This document shows, in pieces, positions 36,657 to 45,718 of a stretch of 64,000 bases of DNA (within the stretch, counting starts at the first letter, position 1; the number at the start of each line of letters is the position of its first letter). The stretch comes from Erythrobacter sp. NAP1. Lineage in GTDB: Bacteria; Pseudomonadota; Alphaproteobacteria; Sphingomonadales; Sphingomonadaceae. The notes under the pieces are model-generated. The model was not told the DNA's origin. It searched no databases and was given only the letters and a program-made list of their open reading frames with translations. The position numbers were made by a program, and so were the translations under genes. The stretch is from contig NZ_CH672390.1 of NCBI RefSeq assembly GCF_000152865.1, positions 744,001 to 808,000 of the forward strand, given 5' to 3'.

Positions 36657-37792
36657 AATTCCACTTCCTCAATCTCTGGCTGTGGTGGATTGATGTACCT
36701 TACCGCGGCGGGGTGAATCTCATCCCATTGCGTTTTGGATTCTCGCAGGATCGCGAGTGACTCAATCGATCCTCGGACAATGTCGCTCATCGAGAAGTTG
36801 AGTGGCATAGGCATCTGAGAATTCAGAATTTGCGAAATTCTACTCTGAAATTGCAACGGCTCAGACTTGCCTCTTGCAGAGAAGACATAGCCCTCTCTCC
36901 CGCCCGCAACTTGAAGCAGGTAGGCATGTGCAAAACATGTCGTTTCGCTGAGTTCTCTCTCTTTCTGCGCTTGCGTCAGGTAGCCTCTAGTTTGAAGAAC
37001 CTCACTGATTGGTTTTGCCTGTGCAATCGTGAGCCTGATCGCCTCACACCACTTGCCTGGAAGGTTAGCACTAGCATCCCAAATCCAGTGAAGCTCTTGC
37101 TCTCCAAGGTCGACTGGTTGGCGCAATCGTCGGGGCCGGGGAGGGGCGGGTCTTCCCTTCAGCGGATTTGATGGAATTCGACCCGTCTTCACGCACCATG
37201 AAAGGAATGCAGATAGCATTTCTCTTTGTTGGCGTTTCTGATGGTCCGTTTTGCAACCTGCGAGCGCTCTTTCGAGATCCTCGAATTTGATTGCGGGGAG
37301 GCGAAGCTTCCCAATTCTCGGCAGAAGGTGCTTCTCAAACGTGGCGAGTGTTCGGGCTTCCCACTCTTCCGTGAAGTCTTGATTGCCGATGTAGATCCTG
37401 AAGGCATCCTGCACGGTTTGCCCTGAGCGCGAATTGATGAACTGTGAGAGTGACCCACCTCTGTCGAGGAGTCGTGAGATTTCCCGCACCCTTGCTCGAG
37501 CCTCATGCGTCAGGAGTTTACCGAAGATGCCAATGCGAACCTTGCGTTTGTCACCTTCACCAAGTCGCCGATAGTAGAAAGTCTTTGAGCCGCTTGGGCG
37601 TACTATCAGGAGCAGACGATCTACATCACTGTCCATAGCAAGATCGTAGACTGGGTAGTCCCTATCCTCAGGGATAAGGTTCTCAATGTACTCATCGGAA
37701 AAGGACGCACTTCGACGCGCCTTCCGGCCGGAATTCTTGCGCTCCCAGCCCCAGGCATCTCTTCTTTTCCTTCGTTTTTCCCAGCTTGCCAT
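36653..37792 (-). CDS. Degenerate integrase-like protein lacking catalytic residues
   Basis: 379 aa from the ATG at 37792 with AAGGAA before it; a TTG frame start at 37843 is possible. The N-terminal part resembles the DUF4102/P4-integrase arm-binding domain (LLLIVRPSGSKTFYYRRLGEG), followed by a SAM-like core-binding domain. The catalytic domain aligns loosely but has lost the signature residues: AIRLTIAQAKPISEVL in place of the LTGxRxxE segment, and FSMSDIVRGS in place of HDLRRT. The frame is intact over its full length, so it may be retained as a DNA-binding or regulatory protein. Confidence 0.65.
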   Translation of the reverse strand: MASWEKRRKRRDAWGWERKNSGRKARRSASFSDEYIENLIPEDRDYPVYDLAMDSDVDRLLLIVRPSGSKTFYYRRLGEGDKRKVRIGIFGKLLTHEARARVREISRLLDRGGSLSQFINSRSGQTVQDAFRIYIGNQDFTEEWEARTLATFEKHLLPRIGKLRLPAIKFEDLERALAGCKTDHQKRQQREMLSAFLSWCVKTGRIPSNPLKGRPAPPRPRRLRQPVDLGEQELHWIWDASANLPGKWCEAIRLTIAQAKPISEVLQTRGYLTQAQKERELSETTCFAHAYLLQVAGGREGYVFSARGKSEPLQFQSRISQILNSQMPMPLNFSMSDIVRGSIESLAILRESKTQWDEIHPAAVRYINPPQPEIEEVEL

Positions 37793-37888
37793 GAAGGGCT
37801 GTTCCTTTCCCTTCACTAACATTGGCGCGGCGAAATCGACCAAATGGTTGACTCGGTACGGACTCCGCCGCGCCTTAACCGTCAGCTC

Positions 37889-38101
37889 TTATCCGGCTTC
37901 GACAACTTGCGCTGCGAACAGTCGCGAAAGCGCTTTAGTCGTGAGACTGGTGTAGATGCTGGGTCCTGCGGCTGTGTAGACCACGGCACCCTCATTGGGT
38001 CCGTTGGGCCTTGCACCCACCACCTGGTTTCGCCTGATGAGCACACCGTCTCCGGTCGTGCTCGGCAGGAAGATGAAGTTTTCGTCTGCGGTTTCATCCA
38101 T
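37889..38101 (-). CDS. Small hypothetical protein
   Basis: 70 aa from the ATG at 38101 with a strong AGAGGA site; an upstream in-frame ATG at 38257 is less likely. The middle reads DGVLIRRNQVVGARPNG. No known family. It lies 96 nt upstream of the degenerate integrase on the same strand. Confidence 0.5.
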   Translation of the reverse strand: MDETADENFIFLPSTTGDGVLIRRNQVVGARPNGPNEGAVVYTAAGPSIYTSLTTKALSRLFAAQVVEAG

Positions 38102-38581
38102 GTCTTTTCCTCTTCTGGTTTTCGGGAGAAAGACTGGGGGAATTCCCCGACTACGCACCTTCTCCCTCCAACCTAAAACCAGATCCCCTGAGGGTGGCAA
38201 GTTAAGCGATCGTTCCGCAGACTCCGTTGGTCGATCCAATGAGGAAAAATTCCACATGAAAAGCGCCTTTATGGCGCTCGGTTACTCCAATAGGTGAAGC
38301 TGTCGTAATTGATCCGGGAGGCCTTTGAGATCGTTCAGGTCAACGCTGAAGGTATGAAGTCGATGTTCGCTTACCCGGATATGGTGAGATGAGTTCGCTC
38401 CGGCAGACCCAAAAAGTCTTGAGTTGTGTGGATAGAGGAGGGTGAGGCAAGGGAATCCATACATCTGGCCGCTGCATTGCAGATCTTTTATGGAGCGCGC
38501 TCTTATGTTAGACAGACTATACTTTTATTCATAGTCTTCTTGTCGGCGGTTTCGAGATTTTTTGGCGGGGGGTAACAAGTG
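38102..38581. other. 480-nt gap with inverted repeat upstream of the metalloprotease
   Basis: No convincing gene (a 60-codon minus-strand frame at 38282-38464 lacks a ribosome-binding site). AGACTAT-N10-ATAGTCT (38514-38537) is a perfect 7-bp inverted repeat about 45 nt before the metalloprotease and may be an operator. Confidence 0.4.
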
Positions 38582-39571
38582 ATGCGCATTTCAATGATTG
38601 CTATTGGTTCAATTGTGCTGGTCTCTGGGTGCAGCGAGCAGCAAGAGTCGGCGACGGATGAGAGTCTGGTGAACGTATCGTCGGTCGCGGAGCGTGAAGC
38701 ATCCCGCGAGGCTTCCCTTTCAGCGGTGGTCGAGGGTTTCGAGGAATTTCGGGCGTCAACATATCGCGAACCATTCGATGGTGGCGGTTACATTGTGAGC
38801 GGAGACATTCACCTTGCAACAGACGCGGACCTTAGAGAATTTTACGAAAAGTGGCTTGTTCAGAGTGCAGCAAACGATTTGACGAACGACATTCCCGAAA
38901 CGGAGGAAGAATTTGCCGTCGATTCGGCCGCGTTCACAATTGGGACTGTCCATGGATACAACGATGTGTGGCCAGATGATCAGAAGGTGAGATTGACGTA
39001 CTGTGTATCTTCGACCTTTGAAGATGATTATGGGCGAGTTCTGGATGCGATGGCCGCTGCGGCCAGTCGTTGGGAGCAGTTTGCCGAAGTCGACTTCATT
39101 CACACTGTGGAAGAGGATCAAGATTGCGACCGCTTGAATTCTTCAGTCGTTTTCGATGTGCGGCCGGTCGACGTAGCAGGTGAGTATCTGGCAAGAGCCT
39201 TCTTTCCGAGTTATGCGCGTGGAAGTAGGAACGTCTTGATTGACGCTTCGGCCATGGTGCATCCGAATGAAGGGAACGGATTGACGCTAACTGGAATTCT
39301 AAGACATGAGCTAGGACATGTACTTGGCGCACGGCACGAGCATGTGAGGCCGCAGGCTGGTGCTTGCTTTGAGGATAGTGATTGGCGGCCAGTCACCGAT
39401 TATGATCCCTACTCCGTAATGCACTACCCTCAGTGCAATGGTTTAGGGGATTGGACACTTACTCTTACAGAGCTCGATCAGAACGGTGTAGCCTGTGTCT
39501 ACGGTGCCGCACCAAATTTCTCGCATAATCCGGGACTTTGTCAATCTATACTGCCGCAGCGCGGGGGATAG
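38582..39571 (+). CDS. Astacin-like zinc metalloprotease lipoprotein
   Basis: 329 aa from the ATG at 38582 (GTG at 38579 alternative). The signal peptide ends in a lipobox (VLVSGC), so it is membrane-anchored after export. The zinc site is HELGHVLGARHEHVRP, fitting HExxHxxGxxH of metzincins, and YSVMHYP supplies the Met-turn with Tyr, as in astacins (M12A). The N-terminal ~150 residues may act as propeptide. Several Cys suggest disulfides. It is plus-strand, opposite to the other exported island genes. Confidence 0.82.
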   Translation: MRISMIAIGSIVLVSGCSEQQESATDESLVNVSSVAEREASREASLSAVVEGFEEFRASTYREPFDGGGYIVSGDIHLATDADLREFYEKWLVQSAANDLTNDIPETEEEFAVDSAAFTIGTVHGYNDVWPDDQKVRLTYCVSSTFEDDYGRVLDAMAAAASRWEQFAEVDFIHTVEEDQDCDRLNSSVVFDVRPVDVAGEYLARAFFPSYARGSRNVLIDASAMVHPNEGNGLTLTGILRHELGHVLGARHEHVRPQAGACFEDSDWRPVTDYDPYSVMHYPQCNGLGDWTLTLTELDQNGVACVYGAAPNFSHNPGLCQSILPQRGG

Positions 39572-39603
39572 GACGGTAGTTCAGATTTGGGCGATGTTGG
39601 CGT

Positions 39604-40806
39604 TTATCGACCATCTTTGGGCAAACGCGCAATCGGGTATTCCGGGTCAAACGCCATCCAGGCTGGTAGCGACAAGTCCAGATCCTCACGTCCTCCAAAT
39701 TGCACCGTAATGTGTCCGCGGTTGTCGTCATCTTCGGGATAATCGGAAAAGATGCAGGCGAGACCATTTAGTTCATCAATGGGGACTCTTATCCTGTTTC
39801 TGAGGGGAGGGGCGTCTGGCAGGCGCGATTGAGCGCGAGACCAGCCCATCACCGTTTCCTCTTCCGCTTCAGGACTCTCGCGATAGATATCATAGTGATA
39901 GGCATTCCAAAGTTCTTCATACGCCCAATGATGCAGATTGCGGCAACCAATGTACATCTGTCGTGGAGTTAATTCTGAAACCTCCTGCGGTGTCCCAATT
40001 AGTTCGATCTCCCATCGACCTGCGTCATCTACAGTGGTCACCTCGCGCAAGCGATCCGGCGGCGTCAATAGCATCTCACCCACCAGGCTTGACGGCCAGC
40101 GTGTACTAGACGGATATGGGCCCGCCAGCATCTGGCCAATTTGTCTGAGTCCCGAGTTGTAAGCGTTAGCAACGCCTCCATACGTCCCCTTATAAGGAGA
40201 TCGCTTCTTACTCGGACTGTATGCGAGAAATGGCGCGTGAAATCCCAATCGCCCGTTTATATGAAGTAGTCTATTTACGCCTCCGGGGCCCTCACCTCCG
40301 CCGTCCATGCGCCCAGCCATGAAAATAAAAGCGCAAGCCGAATAACAGACTGAACCGCTTTCAATAATAGTAGTTAGGTGGTTCTGAGAGACAAACTCTG
40401 CAATCATCGCCGCCTGATTTGCGCTTCCACCCATCGAATTAAGCGAAACTATGGGAACTTGGTAGCGCTCTTGGGCTTGTTCGTAGACGGCCTTGAACTC
40501 TTCGAATGCACTGGGGCCAATCTCCCCAAGCACGACGATTTGGTCGTCGGGTGGTACCCCAAAATGATAACTAAGGTCGTCAATTGTCACGTCGTCGAGA
40601 TTCGTTTCCCTCAGAAAGATTTTCGACTGCGCACCGTCCAGCTCGGCGTCCAGCTGAGCCCTTTGTTCAGCGTACAACTCACTTTCTAGAGGATCAAAGT
40701 CAGAAGCAAGTGTATCGTCAATGATGGTCTCAGCGTCCTGCTCGCACGCAGAACTTGCTAGGACTGCGAGCATTGCAATAGCCATACGGCCAAATGTCGA
40801 AAACAT
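39604..40806 (-). CDS. ClpP/SppA-like exported protein (COG3904-type)
   Basis: 400 aa from the ATG at 40806, with a signal sequence and possible lipobox (ASSAC). The central part has VSLNSMGGSANQAAMIAEFV and SVCYSACAFIFMAG, the pattern of ClpP-crotonase-fold serine peptidase-like proteins (NSxGG for the oxyanion region; Ser in CYSACAF as candidate nucleophile). The C-terminal ~200 residues are unrecognised. It is 7 nt downstream of a lipoprotein gene on the same strand. Confidence 0.72.
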   Translation of the reverse strand: MFSTFGRMAIAMLAVLASSACEQDAETIIDDTLASDFDPLESELYAEQRAQLDAELDGAQSKIFLRETNLDDVTIDDLSYHFGVPPDDQIVVLGEIGPSAFEEFKAVYEQAQERYQVPIVSLNSMGGSANQAAMIAEFVSQNHLTTIIESGSVCYSACAFIFMAGRMDGGGEGPGGVNRLLHINGRLGFHAPFLAYSPSKKRSPYKGTYGGVANAYNSGLRQIGQMLAGPYPSSTRWPSSLVGEMLLTPPDRLREVTTVDDAGRWEIELIGTPQEVSELTPRQMYIGCRNLHHWAYEELWNAYHYDIYRESPEAEEETVMGWSRAQSRLPDAPPLRNRIRVPIDELNGLACIFSDYPEDDDNRGHITVQFGGREDLDLSLPAWMAFDPEYPIARLPKDGR

Positions 40807-40813
40807 ATGAATT

Positions 40814-41845
40814 CTATTCACAGTTGGCAGGATCAGCCAAACATTGAACCAACCGCTGTTGCTGAACAATTAAGTCCGCTTCCGCCTTTGTTTCCGCTAG
40901 AATTGTAGCAGTCGAGTCCTGTGACGAAGATGCGGCCTCTATCGCTTCATTTACGACACCAAGAGCCGATGAGCTGCCTTCGTTCGTAGCATAGTTGATC
41001 TCTTCAAGCGCGCCACTCTCAGCGAAAGTCACCGAGAAGACTTGTTTCCCAAATGCAGGAGATCTTGGGATTGGCATCGTATAACCTACACCGAACTGGG
41101 CAACGGGGACTTGCCCAGCCCAAAGAGGTTCCTGGTCGAGATCGCAAAGGTGGCCAGCGTCCCCCACAACTCGAACCGATGCTGACCCCGGTTGTCTCGC
41201 GTGAAGGAGAAGATTTGCATTGGTTTCACTATGCGAGATTGGAATTACAGGTGCGGTGGTTTCGCAGTACCCTGCGTAAAAATCTCCGATAGCACTCCGA
41301 AGCTCATTGAAATAGAACGAGCTCTCGGGTGCTGGCTGTAGAACCTGGGGAACTGTTTTTTTGGCATGGGAAAGATCAAGTTCGGTATGGAACTTGAGAG
41401 AGATGGGCTTTCCGCCGCCATACGCAACAATTTTTTCGCATTCTTCCTGAAATCCTTGGCCTATCCCCGCAACTTTCGAAACGAGCGAAATTGTAGTCTT
41501 GAGGATTTCCCCTCCTCGTCCTTCGCTCGTGGAGTTCAAACTGGAAATGCGACCATCCTCCCTGAATCCAACCTTGATGTCAGTGTTTGAAAACCCCCCC
41601 TGGATGGCCGTCAGATCAATTGTTTTGTGGCCATCTGGAGCTAGGTCGGCGTGGTGGGTGGCTGTTGGCGTGACGGCAACAGAGACGATAGGATTCTGCC
41701 CTGACGCGTCGCATGCGGCTGTTGCGATAACACTCACAGAGACACTAGTCTTCGGTAAATAATAAGATACAGATACAGGTGGTGCTTTTACACACCCAAC
41801 AAGCAACAGGGTTATAAGTAATAAGGTTACTTGGTGGCGCAACAT
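40814..41845 (-). CDS. Lipoprotein of unknown function
   Basis: 343 aa from the ATG at 41845, with signal peptide and lipobox (LLLVGC). No motif is recognised; it is Ser/Ala-rich with five or so Cys in the mature part. In an operon with the ClpP/SppA-like protein. Confidence 0.7.
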   Translation of the reverse strand: MLRHQVTLLLITLLLVGCVKAPPVSVSYYLPKTSVSVSVIATAACDASGQNPIVSVAVTPTATHHADLAPDGHKTIDLTAIQGGFSNTDIKVGFREDGRISSLNSTSEGRGGEILKTTISLVSKVAGIGQGFQEECEKIVAYGGGKPISLKFHTELDLSHAKKTVPQVLQPAPESSFYFNELRSAIGDFYAGYCETTAPVIPISHSETNANLLLHARQPGSASVRVVGDAGHLCDLDQEPLWAGQVPVAQFGVGYTMPIPRSPAFGKQVFSVTFAESGALEEINYATNEGSSSALGVVNEAIEAASSSQDSTATILAETKAEADLIVQQQRLVQCLADPANCE

Positions 41846-42158
41846 AAGAAATACCCCTGCCAATAAAACTCGACGCGATGATTTGATGGTTAAGTTCTGG
41901 CTGTATTAAATGCAATGAAAAATTCAAGGCGAGCGGGATTGGGTTGTCTTGGCACGAGCAAACTTGCGCTGGAAAGCTTCGCCCAACTTCAAGGATTGAC
42001 AAAGTGGCCAGTGTTTCGGTCGTGATTGGTTATAGCAATCTCGAATGGCTCACACAGTCATGACGGTAGGGAATTCGTGTCTAAGATCTTGAAAAGATTT
42101 AGTCCTCAATTTTGACAATTGGGAAAATTCTCTACTGTTTTCAAAGGCAGACAACGGT
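41846..42158. other. Gene-free right end of the island
   Basis: No coding sequence, hairpin with T run, or promoter I can support. It leads into the tRNA remnant. Confidence 0.5.
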
Positions 42159-42203
42159 ATCATAATCCGCGTGTCGGGGGTTCGAGTCCCTCCTCCGCTA
42201 CCA
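42159..42203 (+). pseudogene. 3' half of a tRNA(CAU) (probable tRNA-Met remnant)
   Basis: Reads as tRNA positions 32-76: T33, anticodon CAT (42161-42163), AA, anticodon stem TCCGC, variable loop GTGTC, T arm GGGGG-TTCGAGT-CCCTC, acceptor CTCCGCT, A, CCA. The required 5' partners (GCGGA, AGCGGAG) are missing upstream, so no functional tRNA is made here. Confidence 0.8.
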
Positions 42204-42204
42204 A
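42187..42204 (+). repeat. Right 18-bp tRNA-3'-end repeat (att-like site)
   Basis: Identical to 30369-30386 and in the same orientation. It lies inside the tRNA remnant and extends one base past its CCA. Confidence 0.75.
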
Positions 42205-42284
42205 TATCATGCTCTTAAGCGTGGCCAGTCATTCTCGCACCACGATTGCGAACCCCATTGCCGCAATCCATTCAGGCATCGCGT

Positions 42285-42968
42285 TCAGATGGAATGATAT
42301 ACAAGCGCTGAAAAGCCGATCCAGACCGTGAACATAATCGAATAGGTCCATCGACGCGGCCAAAACCATATGACGACCAGTGTGGCCGCTCCTGTACCGG
42401 TTAGCGCGATCAGCGCACTGCGAGCAGCGACCATTGCCTCGCCCGTCAGCGAAGACTGGATTGCGATGCTGGTCCATTGAGCCGGCAAAAGGGCGAGGAG
42501 CCAATTCGGAAGCAATCCCGGCTCCGCGACGGCGGTCAGCACAATGGCAGCCTCACCCGCGACAATTGCGAGAGCAACCAGCCAGCCCTTGTTCGACGCT
42601 GACCTGGCGAACAAGGCGCCGCGCGCTGCGAAACTGAAGCTGGCAGCAGAGATGGCCAAGGCAGTAGCAAGGGTGCTCGCTGCGGGCGCCATGCCTACTA
42701 CCGTTCCAACGACGAGCAGGCTCACCCCTGCCAGCAAGGCGAGCAGCACCCCGACCCAGAGCCGAGTTGCGGTAGCAGCACCAATCATACCAGAGCCCAT
42801 AAGGCCAACGGCAAGAATTGGCGCGGTTGCCAAGGTCAATGTCGCTTGCCCGCCGATCTCATGGACCGAAATCATCGCTGCCAAGGGCACCACAATGCCA
42901 ACCAGAGCGGTACAAGCCCAAGCTAGCGACGGAAGCACCGGGGGATGTGCATGAGAACTGGCATTCAT
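42285..42968 (-). CDS. Integral membrane protein, function unknown
   Basis: 227 aa with about six to seven hydrophobic segments, Ala/Leu/Val-rich, and no family motif recognised. It follows the SulP gene by 93 nt on the same strand, so it may be the last gene of the sulfur operon. Confidence 0.65.
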   Translation of the reverse strand: MNASSHAHPPVLPSLAWACTALVGIVVPLAAMISVHEIGGQATLTLATAPILAVGLMGSGMIGAATATRLWVGVLLALLAGVSLLVVGTVVGMAPAASTLATALAISAASFSFAARGALFARSASNKGWLVALAIVAGEAAIVLTAVAEPGLLPNWLLALLPAQWTSIAIQSSLTGEAMVAARSALIALTGTGAATLVVIWFWPRRWTYSIMFTVWIGFSALVYHSI

Positions 42969-43061
42969 TGCGCGGACACTGGTTCACTGGGACTCGATTG
43001 TCGAGCGGCAACTATTGCTGCTCTTAGCGCGCGTATCACTGGTGTGGACCATGCCCGGCGA

Positions 43062-44855
43062 TCAAATCAATCCTCGCGCCATGTAGTGGTCAACCGGGGC
43101 AGGGGGCTCGCCGGTATCGAGGGACACCTCGGCAAAAGCCTTATCCTGTGTGAGAAAGACTTTCCCGTTCAGCTCTTCGATAAAATGCGTGCGCTTGAGC
43201 CGATCCATCACGGGGCCTTTGACCTCGGATAGGTGGAGGCCGATCCCTCCGTCGCCGAGCCTGTGGTTGATCGCCTCCAGACTTTCGAGACCGGAAGCAT
43301 CGACCTCGTTGACCGCGCTGCACATCAAGATGACATGCCGAACCGAAGGCCGGTCAGCCACCTCCTCCAGCACATATTCTTCGAGCCAACGCGCGTTGAG
43401 ATAGGTCAGTGCCTCGTCGATGCGGATCGAGAGGACGTGCGGCACCGTGAACACCTTGTGGCGAGCGATATTGCGGAAATGCTCGGTCTCCGGAACGCGG
43501 CCGACAATCGCTGCGTGGGGCCGACTGGCGCGCCACAGGAAAAGAACCAATCCAACCCCGACTCCCGCAATTACGCCCATCTCGACCCCCGCGATAAGGG
43601 TTATTGCGATGGTCACGGCATGCGCTGTGAAATCGGTTTTGGAATAGCGCCACAACTGACCGGGCGTCTTGAGGTCGACGAGACTGAGGACCGCTACGAT
43701 TATGGTCGCTGCCAAGGTGGCAATGGGCAGGTTGAACAGAAGCGGTGTTAGAAAGAGCGTCGCGAACGCGATTCCGACAGCGGTTAAAGCTCCTGCCGCT
43801 GGCGTCTGCGCGCCTGCGTCGAAGTTCACTGCCGAACGGGCGAACCCGCCGGTCACCGGATATCCGCCTGACAGGGCACTTGCGATATTCGCCGATCCCA
43901 AGCCGATGAGCTCCTGATCGGGAGAGATACGCTGCCGACGCTTGGCCGCGAGGGTCTGTGCGACCGATACGCTTTCGACAAAGCCGATGACCGAAATGAG
44001 CAGGGCTGGGACCCAGAGCTGCTCAATGAGCGAGATATTGGCGCCGGGGAGGGCGAATGGCGGCAAGCCTTGCGGTATCGCCCCGACCAGGCGGACATCT
44101 TTCTCTCCCAGGTCGAGCGCGATCACAGCGATTATCGAAAGGGCAACAGCGAGGATCGGACTGGCTTTGGAGACGAGGTCAGCAGGCCTTTTACGTAAGC
44201 CGATTGCCTGCAAGGCTGACGATCCGCCTTTGCGCACCCAAAACAAGAAAAGGGTTGCCGGGATGCCTATTACGAGCGTCCAGACATTCGTATCGCCAAC
44301 AGCCACCGCCAATGAGCCGAGCATTGCGGGCCAGGTATCGCCGCCCGCATCTACGCCGAGAATATGCTTTATCTGGCTCGTGGCGATAAGGATGCCCGAG
44401 GCGGTGATAAATCCGCTGATGACCGGGTGGGACAGCAGATTGGCAAGAAATCCGGCGCGCAGGAGGCCAAGAATTGCCAGCATTGCTCCCGATAGCATTG
44501 CCAGAGTGATCGCGGCTTCCAAGTACTCGGCAGTGCCTTGAGCAGCAACTGATCCGGCAGCGCTGGCGGTCATGAGGGAAATGACCGCGACGGGTCCAAC
44601 AGCCAGAGTCCGGCTTGTGCCAAAGATCGCATACAGCATGAGAGGCAGGATCGAAGCGTACAGCCCAACCACCGGAGGGAGCCCCGCAAGCAAGGCATAG
44701 GCAAGGCTCTGCGGGATCAGCATGATCGTCACGATCACCGCGGCCATCAGGTCATCGGCGAGGATTGATCGATTGTATTCGCGGCCCCACTCGAGGATCG
44801 GGAGATAGCGCGATAATTTTGATCGCACGGCGCTTGGCTCTCGGAGGGTTGTCAC
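43062..44855 (-). CDS. SulP-family anion transporter with STAS domain
   Basis: 597-aa inner-membrane transporter. It has the SulP N-terminal motif (AVIVTIMLIPQSLAYALLAG), many membrane helices to about residue 430, and a C-terminal cytoplasmic STAS domain (about 445-560; DASGLESLEAINH). GTG start at 44855, 6 nt after the YeeE-like gene. SulP proteins carry sulfate, bicarbonate or dicarboxylates. Position after persulfide dioxygenase genes suggests sulfite or sulfate (inference). Confidence 0.92.
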   Translation of the reverse strand: MTTLREPSAVRSKLSRYLPILEWGREYNRSILADDLMAAVIVTIMLIPQSLAYALLAGLPPVVGLYASILPLMLYAIFGTSRTLAVGPVAVISLMTASAAGSVAAQGTAEYLEAAITLAMLSGAMLAILGLLRAGFLANLLSHPVISGFITASGILIATSQIKHILGVDAGGDTWPAMLGSLAVAVGDTNVWTLVIGIPATLFLFWVRKGGSSALQAIGLRKRPADLVSKASPILAVALSIIAVIALDLGEKDVRLVGAIPQGLPPFALPGANISLIEQLWVPALLISVIGFVESVSVAQTLAAKRRQRISPDQELIGLGSANIASALSGGYPVTGGFARSAVNFDAGAQTPAAGALTAVGIAFATLFLTPLLFNLPIATLAATIIVAVLSLVDLKTPGQLWRYSKTDFTAHAVTIAITLIAGVEMGVIAGVGVGLVLFLWRASRPHAAIVGRVPETEHFRNIARHKVFTVPHVLSIRIDEALTYLNARWLEEYVLEEVADRPSVRHVILMCSAVNEVDASGLESLEAINHRLGDGGIGLHLSEVKGPVMDRLKRTHFIEELNGKVFLTQDKAFAEVSLDTGEPPAPVDHYMARGLI

Positions 44856-44861
44856 GGCCGC

Positions 44862-45272
44862 TTAGAGCTTTGCCGCTCGATGGATCGCCATTCCCGCGAT
44901 CATGCTGACGACGAAAATACCGGCAGAGACAGGTTCGACGACTAGTGCGCCGATTGCAGGACCAGGGCACAGGCCAGCAAGTCCCCATCCGACGCCGAAC
45001 ATAGCTGCTCCCATGACCAGATTGCGGTCAATTTTTCGGGTCTGTGGAAGATTGAACTGACCCGCCATCGCTGGCCTAATCATGCGTCCCTGGATCAACC
45101 ACGCAAGGGCCATAACCAGGATAGCGCCGCCCATAACGAAGGCGAGCGTTGGGTCCCAATTTCCAAGAATATCCAGAAAGCCTCGAACCCTGCTTGGGTC
45201 CATCATTCCCGAAATCGCCAATCCTGCGCCAAACAGGGATCCTGAGGCGAGCGAGATCAATCCTTCGCGCAT
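44862..45272 (-). CDS. YeeE/YedE-type membrane protein, second half (DUF6691-like)
   Basis: 136 aa from the ATG at 45272, which shares one base with the preceding stop and has GGAG upstream. It carries the LCPGPAIGAL motif of the C-terminal half of YeeE/YedE sulfur transporters. With the preceding gene it makes a split two-subunit transporter for a sulfur species such as thiosulfate or persulfide. Confidence 0.85.
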   Translation of the reverse strand: MREGLISLASGSLFGAGLAISGMMDPSRVRGFLDILGNWDPTLAFVMGGAILVMALAWLIQGRMIRPAMAGQFNLPQTRKIDRNLVMGAAMFGVGWGLAGLCPGPAIGALVVEPVSAGIFVVSMIAGMAIHRAAKL

Positions 45273-45718
45273 CACCAGCTCCATCCTGCAGCGTTTGCGA
45301 GCGCCACTGTTATCATGCCGCTGACGATGAATGTGCAAGTCGCGACTAGTGAACGGGGCGACAGCCGCGACATTCCGCACACGCCATGCCCGCTGGTGCA
45401 GCCGCTTCCCAAGCGCGTGCCGAACCCAACGATGATCCCGCCAATCACCAACAGAGCCACGGATGAGGGAAAGTCAGATTGGATTGGCGCTACAAACGCA
45501 TTCACAAACAGAGCGCCGATCAAGAGCCCTCCCAAGAACAGCCAGGCAGCGAGAAGGGGCAGGCTTGACTTGTTGAGGTCCAAGGCGCGTGCGGCGATAC
45601 CACTGATGCCCGCGATCCTTCCAGAACCAAGCAGCAATAGTGCAGCAGCCAGTCCGATCAGCAGACCGCCGATGAAGCCTTCCAAGGGCATAGCGTTCGG
45701 AAATCCGGGCAGGGTCAT
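45272..45718 (-). CDS. YeeE/YedE-type membrane protein, first half
   Basis: 148 aa with four hydrophobic segments and GSGCTSGHGVCG, the conserved Cys motif of YeeE/YedE proteins through which sulfur is thought to pass. Overlaps the dioxygenase gene by 4 nt and its partner by 1 nt. Confidence 0.88.
   Translation of the reverse strand: MTLPGFPNAMPLEGFIGGLLIGLAAALLLLGSGRIAGISGIAARALDLNKSSLPLLAAWLFLGGLLIGALFVNAFVAPIQSDFPSSVALLVIGGIIVGFGTRLGSGCTSGHGVCGMSRLSPRSLVATCTFIVSGMITVALANAAGWSW

Larger units (their letters stand above)
30369..42204. mobile_element. Integrated genomic island between tRNA-3'-end direct repeats
   Basis: About 11.8 kb bounded by an 18-bp direct repeat derived from a tRNA(CAU) 3' end. 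It contains an intact tyrosine integrase (34938-35993) with its small upstream gene, a degenerate integrase, a DUF4145/RT/PolA-like operon and three exported proteins. It is visibly more A+T-rich than both flanks. The integrase is internal and not at an edge, and neither end has an intact tRNA, so the island may be composite or part of a tandem series. Confidence 0.7.

Noticed and set aside
42159..42203. Intact tRNA gene
   Set aside because: Only positions 32-76 are present; 5' acceptor, D-arm and 5' anticodon stem are missing.
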